In this document: one piece after another, positions 1 through 12,200 of the stretch
How positions within the stretch are numbered: the first letter of the stretch is position 1
Layout of the letters: every line of letters starts with the position of its first letter
From: Atrichornis clamosus
Taxonomy: Eukaryota; Chordata; Aves; Passeriformes; Menuridae
Assembly: GCA_013400975.1 (NCBI GenBank)
Contig: WBMZ01005423.1
Location: 1-64,000 of the forward strand
DNA: 64,000 nucleotides
Direction of reading: 5' to 3'
Notes under the pieces: model-generated
Seen by the model: only the letters and a program-made list of their open reading frames with translations
The model's database searches: none
What the model was told of the DNA's origin: nothing
Position numbers and translations under genes: made by a program

Positions 1-260
1 CCGGGCGGGCGGGGGGTGCGGGCGGCGGCGGCCGCGGGGGAGCCGTGACGGCCTGAGCGGCCGCACCCCGGCGCTACTCTCGGCGACATGGAGGCGGCGG
101 CGGGAGGCGAGGACGGCGAGGAGCCCCCGCGGGAGGCCCGAGTCCTGGGCTCCGAGCTGGTGGAGACATACACGGTGCGGAGCGGGGGGCCGTGAGCGTC
201 GTGCGGGGAGCGGGGAAGGTGTGGGGCAGCGGGCCCGCCGCCTCAGCGGTGCCGGGAGAG
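1..260 (+). promoter_or_regulatory. NISCH: CpG-rich NISCH promoter / 5' UTR region
   Basis: The first roughly 260 bases are far richer in G, C and CpG than the rest of the window and surround the NISCH start codon, as expected for a housekeeping CpG-island promoter. GGGCGGG (3-9) fits an Sp1/KLF-type GC box. Four G-runs at 3-5, 7-9, 11-16 and 20-22 form a G-quadruplex motif. No TATA box is visible. The transcription start cannot be placed, so bases 1-87 are promoter and/or 5' UTR, and the island probably continues left of the window. Confidence 0.75.
88..174 (+). CDS. NISCH: NISCH exon 1 (start codon)
   Basis: Encodes residues 1-29, an acidic Ala/Gly/Glu-rich leader followed by the conserved [13 protein letters not shown]. 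The ATG at 88 has a good Kozak context (gacATGg). The exon ends in phase 0 at ACG|gtgcgg. Intron 1 runs to 5653. Confidence 0.93.
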
Positions 261-3200
261 CGGGTGAGGCCAGGTTCGGTGCCTCCGGGAGCAGCGCCCG
301 GTCGGAGCTGTGCCCACGCTGAGAACGGAGTGAGACATTTGGCACAAGTTTCCGAGGGGTTTCGGGGAAAGGAGCCGCGTGGGGACGGGGCTCAGCCGGG
401 AAAACCGGCCCCGAGCTCCGCGTAGCCCTTTGGGAGAGGTGGAGGCTCCGTGAGCAAGTGTCATGTTCTTGCCTGTATGTATCTATGTGTATGTGCGTAT
501 GTTTATGGAAGATCGCTACCGAATAAACATAGCTTTTAAAGCTGGACTAAACAAAGCAGGAAATCTTTCCTTCACGTGGAAATATCATAAAAATCCCTCT
601 GATCTTTTTTTCAGAGGAAATCTGATGATTTAGAATAGACAGTTCTTCTCTTATCTAACAGAAAAAATTGTCAGCAGTGTTTTTGTTTGGGGAAGGAATG
701 AAGCTTTCGATGTATAACTTGTTTTTCATTTGGTCACATTCTACCAAGAGTTAATTGGTCTGTTTTTCAGGAAGAAGCTCATCATAAAAGAAACCTCAGC
801 ATAATTGCGGACAGAAAATGTCTCGAGCACACTGCCCTATAGTTATATAACTAAAAATGTTTTCTCCTTTTGCCTTATTTTAGTGTGATTAGAAGGATTT
901 TTTTTTTAGTAGAATGCACACGGATGCTATTAGGCTTCTTCCTGCTGTAGGAAAAGAGAAAAGGGAGCAATGGTCTAGAAAGACTGTATTTGGAAAGCTA
1001 TGCAATGGATACAAGTAATACTTCTTCATGTTCCTGCCTCTATAAAGATATCCAGAGAAAACAGAGCAGCAGGAGAGTGATTTCTGAGTTGTTAATAGGA
1101 CAGAGCCTTTACACAGCTGTGGCACATGAAGAGCCTAACTCCTTCCCAGGTGACAGTCATTGAAACACGATTGTGTAGGAATCACTTTCAGGTGGTGAGT
1201 TGCCATATTTACAGGCACAAACATACTGAGCGTTCAGTGAAGGAGTTGGTTAGAAGCTTAAAACAAACTTGTTAAAATTGCCTGAGCTTGTTCTGTTAGT
1301 TGCATGACGTGTATTCACAGCAATGGTACCACTGCTGTTGAGGTGTTACTGGTGTGTGTGTTAGGATGTGGTTCATCTGTCGATCAGCCGAGAGGCACAG
1401 TGAGACCTGTGTCTTGGGGACTGGAAAATTCCATTTCAGGTGTCCACCCAGACTCAGCAGTGTTGGTGCTGGAGTTGAGAATTTCCGTTAGTATTATGCA
1501 GTGCCAGTGAATTAAAAAATCAAATTAATTCAGTTGAGAAAATGTCAGTGTTACCTGTCTTCTTATTCCACTGGAAATTATGGTGCAGGAGGTGAAACAT
1601 TAGCTCCTTTGCTGCTTCAGCCTGCAGACTAGGGTTGTGATACAGGCAACCTTTGGTAATACCAAAGGTACTTTGGAGCTACAGCTCAATCTAGAACATT
1701 GAGCTGTAGTTCAGGTGTGTGTGTAACTCTGCAGGTAGTGTTCATCTGATTAGCTGATAGTTGGGGATAACATTTTAAGCTGCTGCAGCTAAGCCCAAGA
1801 AGCTTATTTTTTCAGGACCACATTTCTTTTTTTAACAATTAATGTTCTGGAAATACCATACAATTTTAATGCCATTTTTTGTGGGAGCTTTAAGAGTACA
1901 GTGTGTGAAAGGCAAGATTTTGGTTCCACTTTGATTCTCTTGGTGCAGTTTTGAAGGCAGGTTGGCACTAAGATTGTCTGTGTAAACCTCCTTAGGCTGT
2001 TAGCAGGACTCCAAGCCTGCAGTCAGCTCTTATGAGACAGGCCCAAGCCATTAGAAATGTTGGAATAGGTCTTTAAATGAAAGCAGAAATTGTACAAATT
2101 ATTCACAGTAAGAAGTTTTATAAAAATATAGCAGATGTGTTTAGTGTTCAAAATTGAATGAGTGGTGCTTAAGGACATGACAAAGACCTGCACCAGGGCA
2201 GAAGTTGTTAAATGGTGTAAAAGTCAGATTTGGTAAAGGTAAGAAAGGAAATACAGCTGTAGCAACCTGTATCTTTATCCATTAACTTGTAGTCAGGTGG
2301 CAGTGATCCTGTTTACATCCTTGTTTTTGAAAGAGTTGTTTTTCTTCTGGTATATGAGCTTCCCGTTGTACTCTGTATTTCAGAGCTCAATATCAATAGA
2401 AGGGGACTTTAATGACATCCATTTGACAGCTGTGGTATTAAATCCTGTAGAATATATCAGGGAGGCTCACTGTTCTGTGTCATTTTGAAGCTAATTTCAA
2501 AAATGTAATTCGTGTTGGAGTTTTTACCATGAATGGCAAGGTATGGATAAATCGAGCAGGAAAAAATACTGCACTTGTTGACATGTTTTCTGTTGGCTTA
2601 GTAAAGTATGAGCACTTTTACTCCTGTGTGTGCTCATCCAGCTGGATGCTGATTGAAGAGTGGCTTCTTGTAGAAGGCCTCAAGGTTGTCAGTGCTTGGT
2701 TTGTTTCCTGCAATGCATTTGTTCGGCCCAAGATTGCCTTCCTGCTTTTCCTATTCTTTGCAGTTGTTTTTAATATAAATACTAACTTTGATATTTAAGG
2801 AAAATACTGTCATTTCCCTGAATGGGTGTAAACTGTCTGACTACTTGATGAGGCAGGGAGGAGGAGATGTGGTTGCATTACTGCTCTGGAATTTGGGACC
2901 TACTGTCTGCAGTCACACCTGTGTCCCAGGCTTCCTGTGGAGAACTCTGTCATTTAAGTGCTGGGTTGTTTGGGGTATTTTTACAGTACTGAATATGTGC
3001 AGTTGGATGAGGCACACTGTAGAAATGCAAGTTTAGCATGTAGGGCGAGGTGGGCAGGTTTTTGTGCTGTGTACAGGAAGTGAACAAAAAGCAATGTGGA
3101 ATCACTGCTATTCATTTAACAACTGGCTTTAAAATGTTTAGTAGATATTTCACCTTGCCGTATTTGGGAAGACAGGGGATGCTGTTTGGTGGTATGGGCT

Positions 3201-6200
3201 GTTAACTGCAAGGAACAAGTAGTGGCTTGCTAGAGAATAAAGAAAATACACAGCACTGCAAGTATGCCAAATGCTTTATAAGGTAGAACTTAACCAAAAG
3301 AACTGATTTATGGAAAGATGGACAAAATTTATTATACAGAAGAGTTTGGTAGAGACAGGTGGAGGAGGAAATCCTGTGAATGTAAACACTTTTGTGTTTT
3401 AGCTCAATAGAAATGCAGTTTGTGGTGTAAGGATGGGTGGGGATTTCACATGGGATATTTATGTCTGGAAGAAAGTGCAGTGTGAGAGTATCATCATCTC
3501 TCTCTGTGTGCCTTTAGCACTTGGTGTGACGGGCAGTCCTTGCAGAACCTTAAGCTATCAGCCTTGTCGTATTAGTGCATCCAAAATTTGTTGATAAACT
3601 TAAGCTCCTAAAACAGTCAGATATCTAAGGGGATTTTTTGCTTTAAAACGATTTATTTCTATATTAAGAGAGGTCTTTGGAGCACATCAGCATATTGCAT
3701 TTATATTTATTCTTCCAGATAATGGCAGCTTATGGATTGATGTGAAATCAGTTGCTTTTCTGCATACTGATGCTGTTTAAGGGGTGAATATGTACTGCCT
3801 GCTCTGGCTGCCTTCTAGATGGGGAATGCTATGACTTTTTAAAGACTTAATTTGAGGAATTGTATCAGTGCATGTAAACACTCGCTTTAACAGGTAATTC
3901 ATGGACCAAACTGTCCATTTCACTAAGTGCTGTGTTTCTAGAAATGGTCAGTGCTTGCCATTTCAGCAGAAGGATATGAAAGCTTTATTACATATTTACT
4001 CTGTGTTGTACACAGAGAGGAGGGGTATTCCTTCCTCATCTGGTGAGCTGTCAGTTGGGAGCTGTGAAGTGACTGTGTTTCCAGTGTCTAATCCGAGGTT
4101 TTATGCCTTGTGTACTCAAGTGCATTGCATTCAGATGTGCTGCTTGATCTGCTATAGTTTAGTGCAGTCAGCTTTTCAAAAGAACTGGTTTTTTATTATG
4201 GCTTATAAATGTAATACTTCTTTACTTCTAAGTTTAGTTTCTTTGAGCCTCTCCTTGCTTTCCTCAAAGCTGTGAGGTGCTTTTGAGTGCTCTCATTATT
4301 CCTGTTGTATTTTGTCACCGGCACAGTGATTAATCCTGATCTACTGTTTCCCAACACAGCCTGACAGGAAAGGAGGCACAGGCCTCAATTGAGTCCATAA
4401 TTCTGTGTAGGCATTCTTCTGTGTTTCCAGGCTCATCCCAGCACTGATGTGTCACTTGCTGCATGCACTAGTCAGGCATCTTGATTTGGTTCTCTGTAGG
4501 ATTTGAGTTTTGTTCAGTGAGCCAGTGTCAGATGCTTACAGAAATAAAACTGGTGTGAGCTGTAGTTCATGCTTTAAAGTGCAAGTGGTATTCTATTTAA
4601 TGTTTGACATTGTGCTGCTCTGTACTTGCAGTAATTGAAAACTGGTCTTTTATGTAACAGATCGAAACTGTTGATGCTTTCTGTTTTCTCAAGTGGGTTT
4701 AGCAACTAGATGTGTATCATCTTCGGAGCAGCTATGAGTCAGCTCTGTGTGATCTGTGGTAGTAAGCAAGTTCTCAACTGTATTAAATGCTTTCAAGATT
4801 TGATTACGAGTTGGTGTTTTCCCCAAGGAGTGTAGTTGGGTTGGATAATACAACTTATTTAATTTGTTGTATTCAAGTAGCTGTAGAACTGGTTTTGCAG
4901 AGCCTTATTTGTTTTCTATTTCATGTTTTATTTTGTACCTTTAATTTTTTTTTAATGGTTTGTTTCTGGTATATCCAAAGGTAGACTGACTTTCCTGCAA
5001 AACCAGTACTTTTCCATCCAAAAAGTCACCTACAATGGAAATCTTTGGTACATGCATGGCTAAAAATACTTAGTTTTGTGTAAGGGAATGTTGGGTTGCT
5101 TTAGATAAAAGTAGTGATTCTTTGGACACAGTTGTAACTCTTCAGGAAGATCTCTTGTGTGCTTTACCCCCAAGGAAGAAAATAACATCCACCCAAACAA
5201 AGGATTTGTCTGGGTTTCTCAAGGGTTAAGGCTCAGATTTCTGCTTAACTGAAGTGACAGCAGAATGCTTGCCAAGTTCCTCTGCCCTTTGTGGAACTTG
5301 GTAGATGGAAGAAGGGATGCTGCTGTCTCAGGGTTGGGGGTAGCTATGAATACCAACTTCAGTTAGTAGAAATTTGAGAAAAAGAAGTAGCTTAGAGCCT
5401 TTGGTTTTTAACTTTTGGGTTGCAAAACTTAAAGTCATTGCTTTACACTGAGGCATCTGCATGTTCTGTGTGTGGAGCAGCCTCATGAGTGAGATTAGGT
5501 ATCCTACATCAGGAAAGTCACCTCAGGGTTGGGATTTTGGTATGTAGAATGTAGAATTACCTTACAGTGCTCCATTAACCAGCATGTCTCACAATCAGCT
5601 TTTCTTACAGGCAAATGTTTTGCTGTTTCCTTACTTGAATTTCTTCCTTTCAGGTGTACATTATTCAGGTCAGTGTTGGCAATCATCAGTGGACAGTCAA
5701 ACATCGTTATAGTGATTTCCATGACCTGCATGAAAAGGTAAGAATGTTAAAACTGTGGGCTTGGTCTCTTCCAAACATTGTACAGTTCATGTTACTCTGT
5801 TTTGCAGATTGTTTTACATAATTTCTTTCTTCAGTAAAGAGTGAGAATATCTACCAGATACATCTGAACTGCAGGCTAAGTCTTTTTTGTGTGGACAGTA
5901 TTACTTGCCCCTGTTACATTCCCCTCTTGTACTGGAGGAGGTTGACCTGGATGACTTTAGCCTTGGGTGGAAGCTGTGCCAGAGAGGGGAATTCAGGCTG
6001 GAGTTGTTGAACTTTTTGCTACGAAGGATGTTTATGATCAGCTGACTTGATGAGCAAAGTCTCAAAGTCTCATTGGAATGGATGATAAAGTGTCCTTAAA
6101 GTAGCATGGGATAGTTACTAACCAGTGCTGATTAAAAAAACAAATGAAAATGTGGGAAAGTGTACTTTATTCAAGAGTGTTCTGCTTTCTCAGAAATGCA

Positions 6201-9200
6201 CTGGTTATTTTATCACATTAGTTTTGTTCTGTCCTGTGGTACTGTGAGTGATTCTTTCAGAAGACTGTTGTTAAACTTCTTATCAGTTCTGAAAGTGTTC
6301 TTTCTGAAAGTACCTGAAGCCAGTAGCTAAATTTACTGAAGCAATTATATTTTTTGGACCTTACCAGGATTGGGCAACATGCTCTTAATATGTTACATTG
6401 GATCTTCTGTGCAAGTTCTAGTGGTGTGTCAGGTATTAACTCTGGTCTTTGTCTTTCAGCTTGTTTCAGAAAAGAAGATAGATAAAAATCTGTTACCTCC
6501 AAAGAAGATCATTGGAAAAAATTCCAAAAGCCTGGTGGAGAAAAGACAAAAGGAACTGGAGATCTACCTTCAAACTCTGCTGCTCAAGTTCCCTGTTACT
6601 GCACCAAAAGTTTTGTCACACTTCCTACACTTTCATTTATATGTAAGTTATGAATAGAGGCCTGAGTGCCTGTCCCTGATTCTCTGCCTTGAAGAGAATC
6701 TTCATGAATTTCCTGAAATGATTCTTTTTCAACATTTTGCACAATGTAACAAACAAAACATATTTTTAAGATTTTTGACACCACTTTTTATTGCAGTAGA
6801 TTCTGTGCTGGGAAGTAGTGTGGGCAGGGACTCTAAGAGGAGAAAATAAATGCTGGCAGGATATTTGGAAGCTGTGAATAAATGTGAAGCTGAATTAGTT
6901 GTTAGGCTGAAGTCAATAGTGCTGGCTCTCAGATGAGCATTGCATAATTGATCCACACACCCCCCTACTTAGTGGCTAATGGGTAGAGCTGTGGTTCACC
7001 CTGAAACAGTTTCCAGTAGCCCAAATGAAGAAAAATTATGCTTCTCAGTGGAGGCACACTGATGGAGTGGCCTTTGGAGAAATAGCTCCAACAGACAGAA
7101 TGTGTTATGGTAAAGGATGCTTGAAGCAAGAAGCAATTATTTCATTTCACGTTCAGATTGCAATTTGTTCATCTCTTGTGTATAATTAGGGTTTCTTTGC
7201 AGTTTGGCATCGTGTTATAAGGGGAAGAATGAACTTCATAAAGAGGAAAATGCACTGGAGAACTGAATGGAAAGATGAAGCGGTAACTGCTTTGGGGTGG
7301 GCTGTTTTGAGAAGGCCTTTCATGTTTCATAGAAAGGCTTCAGAAATTAGTCACAACCTGTCCAGTAGGTGTGTTAATTAAGTTTTAGCAGCAAAGGAAA
7401 ACCTGTTGTTACATGAACTTAATTATCCTGGTGAGACTTTGGAGATGGACTTAGATAAAAAGAGTAGAAGGTTTATTCTGTGGTTTTACTATTGCGCTGC
7501 AGATTTGAGAGGGAAGCACAGGTTTGTCTCTATCAATCCCTCTAAAATGGATTAGAGGTTTTAAATTTATTAAAAATGTGTGACGATGTAGGGAGAATTC
7601 TGTTCAAATGTAGCAAAATTCCTGATTACCAGTAAGTTGTGTAATTTTTCTCTTCTGTAGGTGCTCTGTCTTGTAAATGATGTCTGTTTCATTAATGTTT
7701 GTGTTGTAACTTCAGCACAGTTTTTATGCAGGCAGAAGTTCTCCCTAGCCCCCAACTTATTTTTCAGAAAGACTCTTGTTGTAATGTTCATCTTTTTTTT
7801 TGCATTTCCAAAAAGCTAGCAGTATTTGGATATGAATGCTTCCCTGTTTCTATACTGTGCTTGCGTATTAAGAGCAAAGGTGTTACTTAATCTGCATTTC
7901 TTTGCTTAAGGGGGGTTTGACTTAGTTGTAAACTTAATTGCTTTTTGCTTGGAACTTTAGAATACTTTCAAATATTTACAAAAAAGTGTTAGTTATTCAG
8001 CAGAAAAGCTAAATATTTACCACTGCAATTCTACTGGAAAAGGGCCCTTTTGCAGAACTTTGATCTTTTAAAACATCTTTGTTACCAGACAACCCCTGTA
8101 CATACTGGAGCCATTATAATCCCTGATACTGCCTCATTAATGTATGTAGGAAGGCTGTAATATCTATTCTTGTTTGTAGTATTTCCAGTAAGGATTATTT
8201 AATTTTATTTCCCAGGTTAATAGAACTAAATGGAGTAGAAATACCTACCATAAATACATTAAATTCACTTTGAAGCCTTGTTCTTGGGTACAGCCTAGAA
8301 AAGAGAAACAGTTGTGTGTGACAGGAGTGTAGAGCTTTATTGTTACTTTGCCATGGAAAAGGATGTCTGCAGTGATACAGGGACACTTCTTTTGTTGCAC
8401 TGTCTTGTACTTTGTCATCTTAGAAGGTTTGTTTTGTTAACTTACAGATAGAAGGTTTTGCAGGAAAAGAGGATCCACAAACTGCTATTCAGAAACACCT
8501 GCAAACAATGGACTTCTATGGGTGGGAGGCATTTAAGTAGTTACAGCTAAGACAGAAGTCTCTTGTAGATCTGACAGAGGAATAAGAGTTCCTTTTTTTT
8601 TGCCTCCTAGTCACTGAACAGTCTAAGTCATAACCTTGTTGCAATTATAAATGTCGAAAAAATTTTGGCTCTGTGTCCCAGATGACAAAAGGGATACAGA
8701 GTAGAGTTTTCAATTCAGGCTGTGCTTGCCAGATGAGTGTAATTGGCTTATTTAAATGAGAATCAGAATTGTTTAATATTGTTTGGAGTATAGCTTCGAG
8801 CTTGTTCTCGAAACTATGGTGTGGAGGCTTTCTTCATCCTCAGTGAGTGGGGTTTCAGTTACACTAAGAATGCGCTGTTCTCAAATCCTTGCCTCATCAA
8901 ATGAGCTGAGCTGTCTGCTGCAGATGTCCTGTGGATGTATTCCCTTGTTATGAATCATGAGGTATTTGTCAGCAAAGTAAACTCATGAAATATTCATGTT
9001 GTGATGATCTGTAATATCTGTTTATCCTTTGCAGCTACCTTAAAATGAGATGTTTGTCTAGGGGAAGCTTCACTCTCACAAATACTTTTATTTTGTTCTT
9101 TTTGTGAGCTTTCGAAAGGGAGTTGTTGGAAGTGCTCTGAACTATTTCTGGACTTGTACCGAGCATTTGCTTTTGTGGAGAGAGGTGTGCCCTTATGGGA

Positions 9201-12200
9201 AATACTTGTACTGATCTTTGTGCACCTTCCGATTGAGAAAGTACAAATCCCTGCACTGAGTTTTCAGCCTTTCATCCTGGAGCTGTCAGTGCCAGGAATG
9301 GAGGTTGAGCCACCTGGGTGGGTCCAGGAGGGGGAAGAGGGATGATGGGGAAAAAGGGGGTTTTGCTTTACTTTGCAGCTAGCATAGTAGAGTTGAAGTC
9401 CAGAAGACTAATTAGTTTTTATATATCTCTCCTTTCCTGTAGACCTCTTAATCTAAAGTTTTCTGTGTATTAGTGATATTGTGAGGGAATGTTGAGTGCC
9501 TGAGGCATTAGAATAGTCTTAATGTTAAAATTTGAAGAATGTTATACTTGTAATATTTTCTTCAAAACAGAGCTGTCTTTCAAGAGCTAATGATGGCTGG
9601 TAATACTTGCTTTAGTTGCTGCTGCCCTTTTCCAATATGCACAGGACAGTATTATTTAAGTGTACTTCACTGTCCTTCTTATTGGAAATGGAAATCATAC
9701 GAAGTAAAATAATTTCAAGTAATTTTTATGAAGAATTTTCAAGTTACAGAGAAATCCGTAGGACACAGTCACCCCTGATTTCAGTTTAAATAATTCAAAG
9801 TCCTTTACCACAGAAAAAAAGAAGAAGACATCAGCAGAGGTACACATTGAAAAATTGTAACCATAAGTATGTAAATAACTCTTGATTGCGATGGTTTATT
9901 GTTTTCAGGAGATCAATGGGATCACTGCTGCATTGGCTGAAGAGCTCTTTCACAAAGGTAAGGAACTTGCAAGTATTTATGTGGGAATGTTTTCCTCTAG
10001 GTGCATGCATTCACATACCCGTGATATTTTGCCTCCAGACAATGAGAGATCTGATCTTCCATATCAGACTGTGATACTTTTTTTCGTCAACTTTTTCTTG
10101 CTCCTTGCACTTTAATTTTGTGAGGAACTGTAACAGTCTTGCAGCTACTTTTGGAAACAAAAGAAATTGGTGAATTTATATTTTGAAAAGGGCCTACTAG
10201 TCTGTATCCTTAAGGGATAGGATGTGTTACTGATGATCAAAAGCTCTTGCTAAGCTGTCTCAGTATGTTTTAGTGTAACCTGTTAGGACGTTTGGTTTGT
10301 ATCACTGAGTCCTGATAGTGTGTTTATTAAATGCAAGAGATCACTTTACATATCTAAATATTATTCTTCCAGAATTTAGGAAACAGGAGACCTTCTGGTC
10401 AGTTAATTCAAGGGTGTGCTTTTCTGAGGCTAGCAGATGAAAATGAAATGCTGTTACTGTAACTAGAACAGCTCCAGCTGCCCCATTAACAGCAGGAGGC
10501 ATGTGAAATGATTAATCCATGCTATTTTTGTTTTGAAGGACTTGCAAGATGCTACTGTGTAATTCTAGTTGGCTGAGGCGATAGGTGAAGCATGTTTCAG
10601 CATGCCATTTCAGGTTGTTCTGGCAGAAAGTTAGCTTTAGCCACCGCAGTCCATTGAGCAAATTTTGGAATATTTGAAGGACGCTCATGAAGAAATCTTT
10701 CCTGGCTTTGCAGTGCTGCAGTCTCTCTGATACGAGAATTGTTGATGTATCACTGACTGCTCTGTATTAGTGTAGCCTTCCAGTAATGTGCAGCTGGACT
10801 CTTGGGCTTGCTCCCACTGAAGCTAAAGGGAATTTTACTCCTCACAGTGTTTCTGAGAACTCTGCTTATCGCGAAATTGTTCATGAAGCCAAACTGGTGT
10901 CCCCAGAAGGAGGAAAAAGGAGATTCATTCCACATGTGTGTGTTCCAACTGCTGTAGCCCACATTGACTCTTGTGGTGCCTTCAGAGGCTTGTGGATGCT
11001 ACTTCCTACTGTTCCTAGAATGAAATGGGGTTGTAAAATTATAGTTAGATAAGGCATTTTTCTCTTCTGGGGGTTTGCTTTGGTATTAGTGTCCTGGAAG
11101 TCCTCATAATCTCCAAAAAACACATTTGCTACAATTCTGCATTTAGGCAGCATAGCAGAAGATTCAAGGTCTGTATTTTAGATGTCAGGTGCTATGTTTT
11201 CTGAATAGAAAAAGTCCTAACTGCCATAAATTTAGATATATCTCTGAAAAAGTTTAATAACTGCTATATTATATAAATGAACTTTGATTCCAGTCCTGTT
11301 AAGACTGAGGGAAATTTGCCATTAGTTGCATTAGGAACTTCAGGCTTGTATGCTGAGTGCCTGCTGGAATACCTCAGTTATTCTGGCGTTAAATAAATTA
11401 ACATTATTTTGGTACTTCAATTGTCAGCTTAGAGTATAAATGACAAACGGTTAATCATTACGTTTCCATGTATCATTTATTCTTGTGTAACCATTACAGC
11501 ATTGTGTTTGATCCCAACCTGCTCTGTTTTCCAGGAGAGCAGCTGTTAATGGCTGGAGAAGTCTTCACCATCAGGCCCTTGCAGTTGTACGCTGTCACTC
11601 AGCAGCTGCTGCAGGGCAAACCTACCTGTGCTAATGGAGATGCCAAAACAGATCTAGGTCATATTCTGGATTTCACTTGTAGGCTCAAGTATCTAAAGGT
11701 GAGGTCAATGTTAAATAGGTGTTCGTGCTGCCAACCTTCAGTACACGTGTATTGAATCCCTGATGTTTGCTGTGTGATGTCTTTTCAGCAGTGCCCTCTG
11801 TATAGATGCAGCCACCGAATCTTACTGGGTGCCGGTAGGGTTGGGTAGAGAGAGAAGTATTAACCTCTTCAACCTTGCTTGCTTTGCACACGTTATGGGT
11901 GGTGGGCCAGTGTATATGTATGCACATGCATATGTGCATCTATATAAATCTTATCCCCTTTCTCACTCTCTGACTGCATCTGAAAGCTAAAAATAAAACC
12001 CTAAAAAAAGCCTCGGTTTCATAGATGGACCTGAATTTCTAGCTAAAATACCATTTCAGATTAAATGTAAAATGGCCTCAGAATAGGTAATTTTTGTCTG
12101 GAGCCAATTTGACTTTTTGTCTACCAAATAAATGAATTAGACTCTCCGTGAGTAATTTTTTTAATACTGCTTGCTATGACTCAAAAACTCATTTTAGCCC

